NCBI GenBank assembly: GCA_029817715.1
Contig: JARUPY010000332.1
Span: 40,623-104,622 of the forward strand
Reading direction: 5' to 3'
DNA length: 64,000 nucleotides
From: Melastoma dodecandrum
Lineage: Eukaryota; Streptophyta; Magnoliopsida; Myrtales; Melastomataceae
Shown piece after piece: positions 24,124-39,832 of this stretch. Below the pieces are notes generated by a model that saw nothing but the letters and a program-made list of their open reading frames with translations, was not told the DNA's origin and did no database searches. A program made the position numbers and the translations under genes. Each line of letters begins with the position of its first letter. Within the stretch, counting starts at the first letter, position 1.

Positions 24124-25056
24124 TTCAAGGTTCCACTCTCCGACGAGATCTCGCCGGGGAGTGACACCCAAAACTTCCCTTCCCTATTTAGCATCCCCAT
24201 TCCTCTTGTCTTGAGCTGCTGATCAGCTGCCCTGCAGTCGATTGGGACTCCTATTCCTGAAAATTGTGGGTATGCCAGTAAGTTGGGCGACGGAAGTGGT
24301 AAGTACAATAAAAGAAGGATTCACGGGGGAAGATTTTATTGACAGCACGATCGAAGCAAGGAATGAGCGGCCGTATTGGAGAGAACTACAGGGGGCACCG
24401 GTGCTGTTCTTCTTGGGATAGCAGGCTCCTTCTCTACTTGCCACGAGCAGCCTTATATGGCGTTAGCAAAGAGGGACTCTCATTTCCACCTATAAGCTAA
24501 TCTCCTTGTCATCACGGGCTTTGGCACTCAGCCTCTCCTATGAAACATCTACCTCAAGCTAATTTCACATAACTTCTAACAATGAATACATTTGCCATTA
24601 AGTTAGAAGTCTTTCAGGTAGCCTATGCCTCTTGCAAGACAGCTCAGCTGAGCCTCCTTTAAGCAACCTGAAATAAATAACGTACACATCACAGATTATG
24701 GTAGGCTGGTTGCCAGAGCTTAACATCGTCCTGAAGATTTATCTACAGCTGGTAGGCTGGTTGATCATGCAGACTAGCCGCCAAAATATTCAAATTGACA
24801 ACGGAAATCTCCAAACGCAAATATCAAGAGTACCATTTTTCAAGACATGGATAAGTTAATTCTTTGACGTAAAGATTCCCCAAAAGCAAAACAGACTAAG
24901 ATTTTCTTTGCTCCAAAACAAACTACAGCAGCTATGTAGTCCCTCTTTTAATCTAACTCCGGAAATTATGGAAAATTCCATCTCCTCGTAAGACTAGTGT
25001 TTGTTACAAATGCTCCTTCCACCGGGCTCCCCACGACAGAAGTCGGCAAATAGAAT
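24124..25056. other. Unassigned DNA and 3' flank of TRAP-alpha
   Basis: 24124-24450 is the right half of the target of the small LTR element. It contains a plus frame starting MPVSWATEVVS near 24273 that I do not recognise. 24600-25056 is AT-rich and is probably the 3' UTR and flank of the TRAP-alpha gene. Confidence 0.4.
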
Positions 25057-26349
25057 CTACTTCTTCTTCTTCTTGATGGAAGCCGACTGAGTATAAGCAG
25101 TTCCCTGTGGAAAGAATGGTGTCAGGCCACACGACAAAAACTTCCGGCTGTTGTCAACAACACCTTCAGAGGATCCAATTCAGAATTATGTTACATAAGA
25201 ATTCTAAACAAGTAGGACAACAACAAACCTGTAACCACTCGTCCAATGAAGCATCAGTTGTCCCAGTTCCCACTTCAACCTTTGGCGCCCTCTTAGTTTT
25301 CTGTCCAATCACACAAAATGTGTTCAAGGTTGAAACTTTCTATCAGTAAACCCATTTTCGTTCTATTAGCTGGATTAATCTCAAAAAGTTTTAGGGGTGG
25401 CCTTATAGAATGAAAGAACAGCATTGTAGAAGAACTTCTCTATTATAAGAATTCTGTTCCCACTTCTCAAGATCAGATAACAAGACATGAAAAAAAGGAC
25501 CACAAATACCTTTGATAGCTGCTGTATGCGCCCGTTTATCCACAATCCAAGGAGGACAAGAAGAGCAAGCCCCAAAGTGACAAGGAAGACAGACTCCATG
25601 CTAAGAAACCCGCCAGCTTCAACAACTTCGATGGTGCCATTGTAAAATGTGCTTTGATATGGTTGCTGGTCTATTTCGTATATGATGGTACCCACAAGGT
25701 CAAAGTTTCCAGCCTGCAAACACATAGAGGCACGATAAATTGTTTGCAACAGCTAAGGGATGGCTGGATCATAACACAGGTTTATAGGGTCCCAACATAA
25801 ATTATATTCATAGGAAACATGCAGAAAGCGTCAAAGAACTATGAAAAAGGAAGCTGCATATCAAAATTCTCTGGAGGCCAGAAACATGAGTACCCAACTT
25901 ACCTGCAAATATTTGCTCACGCCAAAAATGTAGGGAAAAGTGGCCTGGGCAGAAGCAGGAACTGATGCATTCCTGAAACCCTACATGGCAATGATGCTTA
26001 TTCAATATAGGTAGCTTTGCTGATGCAGATAGAAATGAAAAACAGGTTTCGTGGATATGCACCACCCAAAACACAAAGAACTGCAGACAAGTAAATCTTT
26101 GCCAATACACAATTATTTGCAGGAAGTTACTGGTTTTCAAGTAAATTACATAACAATAACCAGTTTGGCAAATTACAGAATAATAAGTACAGATATTTAT
26201 CATTTTTCATGATTTGATTTGATATCCTATTATCTATCTTGTATCATAAATTAAACACAATTTCAAACCATGAACGGAAGTATCTGAAGTGTTTTGCCCA
26301 CCAAAGGACCAAACATAAAGGTTATATGGACTAAATGGACACAGGCATG

Positions 26350-26382
<33 letters not shown>

Positions 26383-27602
26383 CACCATCAAGTATGAACT
26401 GAAGTTTCCATTGTCCTCTGGCATTTAGATGTCTTTGCAACACACCGAAGGAAGAGTCTGTCACAAAAAGTTCAACTGAATGAGTACTTGTAAACCTGCA
26501 CTGACTACTTTCTATATTACCTGCGCACTGAGATTCTGGACAAGCAGACGGTGATCAAAAGGAAGATGAACATTGGCCTTGATGGCAATCACCTCCAGGT
26601 CTGACTCCCCTGAAAGAATTCTCAGAACCAAAGATTAAAATAGCAGCCTAAGTAAGAACAATAACTCAAAAGCAACGCTTTAACAAAATAGGGCAACTGC
26701 AACAAAGATTCAAAAACCTACCATTATTTTTCAGACCAACTAGCAATTCAGTCTCCTCTCCGGCTGGAACCACTGCACGGAATAATTTCACAAGTTTAAA
26801 TATGTGGTTGACCAGTGCGGAATGACGATACAATCTCCAGAAACCCTCACATTTCGCGCCATTTTTTGGGAAAACACAAATCGTGTCAATTCCTGGAGCC
26901 GGGCTAAAAGACCCATCGCCAAAATCAGTAACATCATCGCTGATGATTCCAAGTTCACTGTCATCTCCTTCTTCAGCAGCAGCTTCGAATACATCAACTT
27001 CTGGACCGGACTGGCACCTGACAGCTATCATGAGGACAAACTATAAGACCAGCATGCAACCCTCGAAATATCAACATCTTACCAGACACGGGATAAATAA
27101 TTATAACAGCAACAACCATAATACTGTGAAATCATAAATAAACTCCAAAATAAAGGGGACAAAGCTAAAGGAAAGCAATATGGTCATGCAAAACTCTTAA
27201 CTACATGTAGGAGAAAAAACTTAGACCCACATGCGGCAGAACTAAGAGGAAAAAAGAAAGAGAAAGACAGAAAATCTACCACAGCCGTCAATAGCTAAGA
27301 AAGGACGAAGCTTTGACGGTATCCCCGCATGACATCATTGGCGAGCGAGGCAACACCCAAAACTATTGATAAAGCATAGAGATGTATGGGAGACGGTCGG
27401 ATCGACATAAAAACAGAAACTTGAACTCAACGCCTAACATTTCAATGGGGCCAAAAGAAAGCATGCATGTATGGATCGGATCCGATGCAATCGAGTAAAT
27501 TGGGGGGAAGAGGAGGGAACCTCGGGGGAGAGGGGAGGCCAAGAGGAGGAGGAGACACAGCAGGAAAACCCTAATCGAGGCGGAGGCGAGGCTGATCGCC
27601 AT
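25057..27602 (-). CDS. Translocon-associated protein subunit alpha (TRAP-alpha/SSR-alpha)
   Basis: Eight exons on the minus strand: 27602-27521, 27024-26851, 26772-26722, 26609-26521, 25980-25903, 25713-25510, 25300-25229, 25104-25057. They are in phase throughout and encode 265 residues. There is a signal peptide (MAISLASASIRVFLL...), an acidic lumenal stretch (EAAAEEGDDSELG) and a conserved beta-rich lumenal domain (KLVPAGEETELLVGLKNNGE, FDHRLLVQNL, FYNGTIEVVEAGG with an N-glycosylation site). One membrane helix (VFLVTLGLALLVLLGLW) and a short basic cytosolic tail ending in five Lys follow. TRAP associates with Sec61 in the ER membrane and aids import of some proteins. No lesion seen. Exon 2 uses the acceptor just before CTGTCAGG, which gives the family's RCQS motif. 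Confidence 0.95.
26350..26382. repeat. (TAA)n microsatellite in TRAP-alpha intron
   Basis: About ten TAA units within the intron between exons 4 and 5. Confidence 0.9.
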
Positions 27603-28437
27603 GTCGTTCGTTCAGGGAATTTGTGGAAGAAAAGAAACGCCTCTCCTCCGCTCCGCTCCGCCCTCTTTTTATTTTGTCACTCGTCCAACCCTTTTCTAAT
27701 ATAAATATTTACCGGGATCTCCTGTTATTTTTTTTTTAATTACGAATTACTGAAAGAAAGACTTCGTCAAAACACCCATCCATCCAATCTCACAAATAAG
27801 ATGATTAGGTATCAACCGAAATAATTTATTGAAAAATGTTATTTTCGTTCATGGAAGTAAAATTGGGCTCGGTTAGTTTCGAAATTTTTTTATTAATTAT
27901 GAGCATAGTTTTTAAATTTACGTGTAAGGATGAATTACATTTGATTTTACAGGAGGCGAATTCGAGTGCAGTTTGATTTTATATCGAAGAATGAGTTTTC
28001 AAATTTTTGATAGATAGTAAAAGACTTAATTTTTGAAACATCACCCACATTTCACAATTTAGTGACATCGGACTACTAATGACACATTGTTTCCCTCCAC
28101 CTAAACCAAATGCCAAATCCCGACCATAAGTTATATGATATTCCCACAAACCCATACTAATTTTATTCCGGACTCTAATACTATTTAAAAATCCCAAGCC
28201 GACCTACGCACCGAGCCCAGCATACAAGGCCAACGAAATTCCACTCTAAACCCAATTGCCACCGAAGGAATTGACTCATTGGGTATATATGCCTGCCTGC
28301 CTTCAACTCCTGACTGGCAAATATCCACGCCCGGACTACTTAAAGCTACACTGTCAATTGTACAAAATTTAGCCAACAACAAAGTAGGGCCTGGATGTTT
28401 GGTCTGTCCAAGAGATTCAAACGTCCCCTCGCCCAAA
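27603..28437. other. Spacer between TRAP-alpha promoter and XCT 3' end
   Basis: Upstream flank of TRAP-alpha (AT-rich from 27690) followed by the 3' flank of the XCT locus. No gene or repeat recognised. Confidence 0.5.
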
Positions 28438-31400
28438 TTAACTACAATCGCCATGAATGGTGTAGCGCTCCCACTTCTTCGTAGGATCATAGATCTGCAG
28501 CAGATTGAATTCGGCGGGAGCCGCCATTTTAGCTTTTTCAAAGCACAGGTAAATCTTATATCCTCTTGCAGGGAGAAACAAAAGGAGAGAATGATGAGCA
28601 CCTCCCACCGCGATGCAGGGAAGATATGCTTGTTCTTCTCATACCAGTCTCTCGACGACTTTTCCAGCATGAGACTGCAAGGAAATCAACAAAACCGCAC
28701 TTTAAGAAGAAAGAAAACCATCTAAAATAGATAACTAAACACTTCCCTCGATAAGAGAAGAACCAACCCCATAAATAGATTTAACCCCTTCCCCTCTCTC
28801 ACACAATCAAATTGACCTAACTTAACTTATGGCAACCATGATGCGGAATCAGTCCTTTTACATCATTTAAGGATTCCACAAACACGTCACTCAGCTGGGA
28901 AACTTCGAAAACCTTGCCACACACAGATATAACTCACTCGATATACACTACATAAAGAACACAGCGTCATGTAAACAGGCTAAATTACCACAAGAAAACA
29001 AATGTGGGACATATACACCGATATGTACAACAGTTTAATGTTAAAAGAGAGGTAAAACAACAGGCACAAGAAAACCACATACCTCATCCTTCTCTATAGT
29101 TGCATCCGCAATAGTCCTCACATCTTCATGCACATCAAAATGAAAAAGCTGCCGAAACAAAATCACATAACAGGGAAAATGGATTAGCCCTTGAAATTTC
29201 TTCACAAACTTGAGAAAGAACAGTGGTAATCTCATTAGCTATATGCATGTGAAAAGTTTAAAAGGCTTCATTACCCTGCCTCTTCAGATTTCACCTGACA
29301 TTTCCTTAAAAAGGGTTTTGGCCAGTTTCTTATACATATTAATGCGAGGCCTTTCGATTTAGAGGATAATAGAACGGAGGGGGCTCAGAAAAGTGAAAAT
29401 GCAAATCTAACAATACGCCCCACTCCTAGACAATGGAAGTTTCCTAAACGAGCAACACAAAAGACCTGCAGCCCAATTGAATAGATGGATGCATTTATAG
29501 CTACTGATAGCTAGTTCTCCAACAGGGAAGCTCATGCGATACCCCTTGTATTGTATTACTATCGAAAGCTATAAATTGAAGCCTAAAGGCACCATTCCCA
29601 TGTGATCATTGACCATAAATCACAACTAAAAGATGATACTTGACATGTACTCAGTACATGTTAATCCATGCAAATAACCACATGCACGAGATGATTTCAG
29701 GAAACAAGGTGGGTATAATCAATTCCACAACATAGGACACAGGACATCCACATAGATGATCTAAAACACCAAAACCCATTTCCAAAAATGGTGAGACCAT
29801 TACAATCACACATGCTACACAGCACAAAATTTGAAATACACTGAGATGGAAAAATACCGGTCCACTTTTGCCCCTTGCCTTGTTGACAATTAGCTCATAG
29901 AAACTGTGTTGCTGAAAATTCAACAAACATCACCAGCACATATTAAATCTAAACCATCTCAGGCTCTAATACACACATTAGAAGAACCTAGTAAAGACCA
30001 TTTAAGTAAGTAGTCTTACATGAGGAATGATCTAGAGTAAAAATTTAGCAAAAATGAAATTAAGGATCGGCATCATATCCATAGTTAGCGAATTCAAGAG
30101 TTCATTGATATCTTCTTTTTCTAAAGCAAAAGCTGCTGTTCCCCTCCCAAGGGCAGGTTCCAAATCTTCTTTTACATAAAGCAAATTTTCAACCGATGTT
30201 GTCCGAATTTCTCGAAATTCAGGTGCAAGTTGCAGCTGGACAGCATGGAGAAACTCCCCAATCGAATCACCTTTGCGTAACTGAAAGCGCAAGTGTTACA
30301 AGTAATCCACTAGCCCCAGCAAATATAGTCTACACAGATAGCCAAAAAGACCCGAAGATAACATATGGATTAATCAAACAACTCCGAGTAGAATATACTA
30401 GCCAGAATTACTCGCCTATGACCTGTCCCATCCCAGTAGCTGTAAGTAATTTCAAGGGGTTCATCTGTAGCAAGTTGTCAATACTTTTAGGATGAACCCA
30501 GATTCCAAATGAAAAAGTAAACTGGCAAAAACAAAGTACGCCAATTACTTCGTATATGCTCCTGTTCTCTTAGCCATACTTTCCGAAGTCTATCGCGTTC
30601 AGCCTGCTCCTCAGCCTCCCTCTCACTGAAAAGCATCCTTAGCAATCCTATGCTTAGCTGTTAGCCCAAAGAACCATGTGATGGATAGATTGATAGGTAT
30701 GCAGACGGATAGAGAAGCGCACCTATCAGGAAGAAAACTAGTTTCCACGGCAGGGTCCTTGCCAGTTTCCCATGGCCAAATTTGTTGGACTCAGGAGCTG
30801 CAACCAGAAAAAGCTAAGAAGAAAACTATTTACTGAAAACATTCGTGCAAATTGACCATCCTAGACCCATGGTAGCACTGCTTATGACGTTGCCCAGAGA
30901 GATACATCCACTTAGTATGTAACACGGGCATTGTAATGCTCCATGTAAGATTCTAAACTTCAATTAACTAAATTGGCCAAACTCTATCCCCGCAAAATTT
31001 ACCATGCAAATTCTTTCAAGATCTCGAACTGCATGTTTTATGCATGTCGGGGACAACACTAGTTGAAGAGGCGAAAAATAAATTACAAGGATATCGATAG
31101 GCCAAAAAGGGAGAGATCATTAGGCCAACCTGCATCCTCTTCGTCCCTTCCAATCTCGAAATCATCGGCAAAGGACAAACGAGAGTTCCCCTTGATTTTT
31201 CTCTTCTTCCTCTTCTGGGCTTGAAGCTCCTCTTCCCTGAAACAGAGGAAATCAAAGAATACATAAGAATAAAAGGGAAACCAAGAAGAGTAGGAAAGAA
31301 GGGGGGAGATGGAAGTGAGGAAACAAGGAACTAACTCTTGCTGCAACTTCTGAAGCTTCTCCTTTTCCTCCTCCTCGATCTTCTTACGGATATTCACTCT

Positions 31401-31814
31401 CTACGCAAACAAGAACCAAAAAACAAGGCAAATAATAATTAAAAAAGGGAGAAAAATATGAACACGCACACAGAGAGAGAGCAGAGAGAGGGAAACCTTC
31501 TCGACGTACTGCTCTCGGGTGACTAACCCAATCGTCTCCTTCTTGAAAGCAGTCTCCAGAATCTTTAAACGCAAAAGGAAAAAAATAAACGGAGGGAAGG
31601 TGTCAGAGAAAGTGAGGATAGAAGCAAGGGAAGCGGGAGGGACCTCGGAGGTGCTGGAACCGAACTGGAGGAGACCGGGCTGACCATTGGCGGAGGCGGA
31701 CTTGGTCTTGAGCTCGTGGATTTAGCGGCGCTCGGCCTCCCTCTGCTTCTCCAAACGTTGTATCCTGACGGCGTCCTGGGCAGTCCCCACGTAACCGTTC
31801 CCCATCCCCGACAT
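28438..31814 (-). pseudogene. XCT: XAP5 CIRCADIAN TIMEKEEPER (XCT) locus with lesions
   Basis: Twelve exons can be traced on the minus strand: 31814-31644, 31562-31497, 31400-31336, 31236-31130, 30799-30725, 30625-30549, 30464-30412, 30280-about 30161, 29911-29858, 29148-29083, 28674-28602, 28494-28438. Conserved XAP5-family text is clear (MSGMGNGYVGTAQDAV, GLLQFGSSTSE, EREAEEQAERDRLRKVW, ASVENLLYVKED, HFDVHEDVRTIADA, IYDPTKKWERYTIHGD). XCT is a nuclear protein linked to the clock, splicing and small-RNA production. Lesions: TAA at codon 31 (31724-31722) where a Lys codon is expected; a one-base loss near 30764; loss of VIQ and of a clean donor after exon 7; no GT donor at the end of exon 8; a two-base loss in exon 11 near 28650. 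Because introns remain it is not a processed copy. It is either a decayed duplicate or a real gene hit by sequence errors. Confidence 0.85.
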
Positions 31815-32545
31815 CCTTCTCCTCCTCCTCTTCCTTTCTACCTCTCCTCCTCCTTCCAAATTAGGGCGAAGGGAAAGAAGACAGACAGAAAGAAAGGAGG
31901 TGGGGGATGAGGATGATTACTCCCCAAAACCCAACGGTGATAACGGTATGGGCCTAACTAACCTAATTTGGGCCCTCGGCATCTGATGGGATTAGGCTCC
32001 TGGTTTGGTTTTTTACTTTATTGAGGTATCTCCAGTCTCACCTAACCTCCTAACCGTCAATTTTGGACCTAAATCCAAAGGCGATCTGAATTTCAAACCA
32101 GGAAACTCCGATGGATGTCGGAGAGCCCAGGCATGGGAAGAGAAACATGGGTTTTGGGATTTGGTTTGGGAGGGGGGGGATTTGTCTTAGGTATAATCGC
32201 GTAGGTTTAGATAAGACAGAGTCCAAACACAAACACATCCTGGTTTTGTTAGGTAAAACCAGGGCAAAAGGCGCCAACTAACCAACCGCATATTAACTGT
32301 ACCTTTATTTAGAAGACAAAGGACAGGTAAGTACCCACTGTTCTTCTATTCTAACCAGCCACCCCCCACAGGGAAGCCAGCCAAAAAGAAAGGAGAGCCA
32401 ATCAACTGGTAGGAGACTTGAGAGACAGAGGAGGCTGGAGTCGAGAGGCATAACACAAACACAACCACAACCACACAAACCCAAAAAGGTCTCCCGCATC
32501 CAAAAACCCCCCTACCTTCCCACCCTCAATCCCAAATCCCTCCCA
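31815..32545. other. Divergent promoter region, XCT(-) / TPI(+)
   Basis: 731 bp between two head-to-head starts. The TPI leader side is C-rich with CACAACCACAACC repeats near 32455-32480. No clear TATA box seen. The region may act as a shared promoter. Confidence 0.5.
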
Positions 32546-35892
<3,347 letters not shown>

Positions 35893-36853
35893 TAGCTAAG
35901 AGTGTGATGGGGTGGGGGGACAACAGCATGGTGGGATAGGATTCGGAATGGGAGAGAGCTGTTAGCAAGAGGGAGCGGTCTTAAATCCAGAGAGCTACGA
36001 AATATGCTGATTTTTCTTTATTTGAACGAGCATACATGGACTTGGATTCTCTTCTCTTTTGTTTTTCTTTTAGTTTATAAAGAAAAAGGAAATGAAATGG
36101 GATCAGGGAGTGACGGGATTTGTTCTTCTCTTTTGTTTTCCGTGATGTACCAAATGATCCTTTCAAGAAAATAAATGGGAGATGGGTGGGTGGTTGCTTG
36201 CTTGCTTGCTGGTAATAATATCTTCATTTCAGTGTTTACACCGGGGGATAGAAAGAAATGGCAAATATGATATTATTGTAGTTACAGGGGGGCGGGACGA
36301 TCACTTAATATTATCGAGGTTTGTAATTTGAATAAATATTCGTTAATTACAATTTAGAAGTTTTTAATTTTTTGCTTTTTCAAAACGCTATTTTTAACTG
36401 TTATTTTTTTTTAATTATCACGAAAAAAATAAATATTTTTATTCGTCTTTTCAATAAATTAGTAGTCACGATTATAAATCGGAAGTTTTTCTTACACGAA
36501 CACTAATTCGGTGACATGGAAGCTTTATTTTTTTTTAAATAGCTTTACTCCTAATAATTTAGGATCAATTATTTAAAAAAATTAAACTCTGATCGAATTA
36601 TTTACATTAATTTAATGCTTATAAATTTAATTGATGTATTTCGTAAATTATTTATTATAAACAACCAACGTTATTGATATTCATTCCTCCTAATATGAGC
36701 GTATCCTTGGAGGAACCCAAGGGGGGAAGCATTTTCTTGATTAATCCGTCGTCGCTTCCACAACGCAACCCCCCCCCCCCCAACACACACACACACACAC
36801 TGAGAGAAAGGAAATCTTTCCAACCCCGACGCCGACGACAGTAGAGAGAGAGG
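35893..36853. other. TPI 3' flank and ERD2-like promoter
   Basis: AT-rich spacer. Directly before the ERD2-like ATG lie a 13-C run (36769-36781) and a (CA)n run to about 36800. A GCTTGCTTGCTTGCT repeat is at 36195-36211. No gene recognised. Confidence 0.6.
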
Positions 36854-38721
36854 ATGAACGTAAAGATGGCAAGGAGGCCGATCCATGCTGCGTCGTCGTG
36901 GGTGAGGAGGCAGCCGCCCAAGGTCAAGGCCTTCCTCTCCGTTGTCTCCGGCATGGCCGCCCTCGTCCTCCTCCGCGCCATTGTCCACGACCACGACAAC
37001 CTCTTTGTTGCCGCCGAGGCCGTCCACTCCCTCGGCATCTCCGTCCTCATCTACAAGCTCATCAAGGAGAAGACCTGTGCCGGTCTCCTCCTCCTTTCCC
37101 CCTTAATTCCTCTCTTTCGATTTCTTGCCTCTATATTTATTTTATTTAGGGCTTTACACTTTCCCATTTTGCTGATTGAATCTCGCCTGTTGCTTCGTTC
37201 CTCTTTAATGGACTATCCAAAAACGGTCCTTGACCCTGTTTTGCCTGCTGCGGTTGTCCCTGTCATCCATATCTCTCCTTTCTGGATCCATGTTTGGATT
37301 TCAATCTTTGACCCCAGCTCCAATCCCCAGGACTCTCGCTGAAAACCCAAGAACTTACGGCTATTTTTTTAGCTGTTCGACTGTATTGCAGTCTTGTCAT
37401 GGAATATGACATTCACACCATCCTCGATTCCTCTACTTTGGCGGCCACTTTATGGGTTATTTACATGATTCGTTTCAAGTTGAGGTCCAGTTACATGGTG
37501 GAGAAGGACAACTTTGCGATCTATTACGTGGTATGGTCTCACCCCGTCTCATTCTTTTGTTTCCTGTTATTCTTTGTTGTCAATTCTTGTACCTCAGATT
37601 ATTCATCAGCATGGGTCCTCTTGTACCCGTGATTTCCTCACGAAATTGCCTGTATGTTACTTCTACTGAAGCATTCTTGGAGACTTGGCCAATTGCTTTG
37701 TACCCTTGACTTGCCTTACCCAAAAGGTGGTGAAGTGAGGTGTGATTATGCATCTGTTTGCCGGAAGCTTTCTTTTTTCTTTTTTTTTTCTTAATAAAAA
37801 AGGAGAGGTAATCACTTCTAGTTTTGTGTTCTTGCTTTATACCCAGACTGAACTACTAGTGATAATTTGTGGATGCAGTTGATACCATGTGCTCTGTTGG
37901 CCTTGTTGATTCACCCTTCAACCTCTCACCACATAGTGAACAGGATTTGCTGGGCCTTTTCTGTCTACCTGGAAGCTGTTTCAGTACTTCCACAGTTGCG
38001 GGTCATGCAAAACACTAAAGTAAAGCACGATTAATCCATGTCCTTGATGGATCATGTACACGAGGCAGTGTTGTACTGTGCTGATGAACTTTTATCTTTT
38101 GGCAGATCGTCGAGCCATTCACGGCACACTATGTTTTTGCATTAGGAGTGGCTAGGTTCTTAGCATGTGCTCATTGGGTTCTCCAGGTCTGAAATTGATC
38201 TCTTGATAAGAGTAGGATGGTTGTCTCAATTCAGTTAATTTATCTACAGAAAAGAAAAACATGGGTGATTATCTTTGTTGGTTCTGTATCTCATTTTCAT
38301 AATCTTCTACGTTCTATCAGAATCACCTCAATCGTCCTCTGTTTCTCTGTATTATAAGTTTGCCTTGATGCTGATATTAACTGTAGCTTATATCCCCCGA
38401 ATGCATTTGTTTGCTCGTTCTCATTTGAACTGATAGATTTGCGTTTGTGGCTAAATTAGGTCCTGGACAGCCGTGGTCATTTGCTGGTTGCGCTGGGGTA
38501 TGGGTTGTGGCCATCAATGGTTCTCATCTCCGAAATAGTTCAGACCTTTATCTTAGCGGATTTCTGCTATTACTATGTCAAAAGGTCAGTAACAGGCATA
38601 ATGGGAAGTACTTTACTTTTGAGGATTAGATTTTTGTGGTCCGAGCCTTAACACACACCTTGATTTTCTCAGTGTTCTGGGAGGACAGCTCGTGCTTCGT
38701 CTCCCATCCGGTGTAGTGTAA
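36854..38721 (+). CDS. ER lumen protein-retaining receptor family (ERD2-like)
   Basis: Six exons: 36854-37082, 37331-37530, 37879-38019, 38106-38186, 38460-38584, 38673-38721. In phase, 274 residues. It is a seven-helix KDEL-receptor-like protein with SLGISVLIYKLIKEKTC, SQ/KTQELTAIFLAVRLYCS, SVYLEAVSVLPQLRVM and CYYYVKSVLGG. It has an N-terminal extension of about 40 residues (MNVKMARRPIHAASSWVRRQ) that classical ~215-residue ERD2 lacks, so it belongs to the longer plant ERD2-like branch. True ERD2 returns HDEL/KDEL proteins from Golgi to ER; the role of the long branch is less clear. A decayed partial copy lies at 59748-60240. No lesion seen. Confidence 0.93.
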
Positions 38722-39560
38722 CTAGCAGAGCCAATTCAGATGAGAAAAACTAACTTAAGATTTTCATCGCCCTTTGTAAGCTTTCTGATGCTTGTTATTG
38801 TGACATCTCACAAGTCCAAGCTTTTACCATAAGATGGTGCGAGCCGCTTTGGTTGGATAAATACTAAGCCTGTCTATGTGCCTCAACAATGGGGTGCAAC
38901 GGAGCCTTGTTATCATGACCCTAACCAACTTGCGAGGGGCTTGGATCTGGCCAGTGGCTATGTCTATCAAGCACCTGGAAATGGCGCGATATGGTTTAGA
39001 GCACTAGTGCAGTTTATGGTTTGGCTGCTTCCATTCTCCACGAATTGCATCTGGTGGTAAAGTAGTGTTAGTACTGGGGATGTCTTTCGGACACAAAAAT
39101 TGATGGCCAACACAAGGAAAAGCTTAACTCGTCTACATCTCATTCTAACCAGATCTCTCTAAACTTACGCCGCCCCACATGTAACAGGTACCATATGCCT
39201 CACCGAAAAAGAAAATTAATGTGTTATGAATGCCACGGTTAAAATCCAGGCCAGCGAAACGAAATTCCTTTTTCAGTCACGGTCAACTGTATGGTCCATC
39301 GTCCTCCCATTGAAACATGTTTTTCAAGGGTTTTTTTTTATTATTATTTTAAAAGATATGGCGATAATTTGATTAAATCCCTGCGATTAATGGCCTAGGA
39401 ATTCAGGCTTCGTGCTGAATGAATGCAGTTATTAATAGCTGAGTTGTGTTATACATTGCGAATAAACGAATTCTCAACGGAATTAAGGAATGTTTTTGTA
39501 TTTACAAAAGTTATCTTATTGTGAATAAAAATAATAGGTTTCTGTATCTTTCACGACAGA

Positions 39561-39608
<48 letters not shown>

Positions 39609-39832
39609 TAACAATAACAGCAACTCAAAAAGTGACCCCGCTATTTTTTCAATCACCTAATTGTATTATAACCGTAAAGAAGGAGAGAATAGGTACACAA
39701 TCGAAATGTCAAATTAAAAAAAAAATGGAGTTTCTGGAGCATTTTTAAACAACTCGATCGTGTATTATTTTGTATAATTTTTTATGAAAAAAAAAATTGA
39801 TTAGTTGGGTAAAAATTCATAGAGATTCACCA
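38722..39832. other. ERD2-like 3' flank and spacer
   Basis: No gene recognised. Holds the ERD2-like 3' region and a long (TAA)n microsatellite at about 39561-39605 followed by CAATAA variants. The right end is the 3' flank of the COBRA-like gene, which is transcribed towards it. Confidence 0.55.

Noticed and set aside
26666..27031. 121-codon minus ORF as an independent gene
   Set aside because: It is TRAP-alpha exons 2 and 3 plus the intron between them; splicing gives the family sequence.
36671..37149. Pro/Arg-rich ORFs over the ERD2-like first exon
   Set aside because: Other-frame readings of GC-rich coding DNA; splicing and homology support only the frame starting at 36854.
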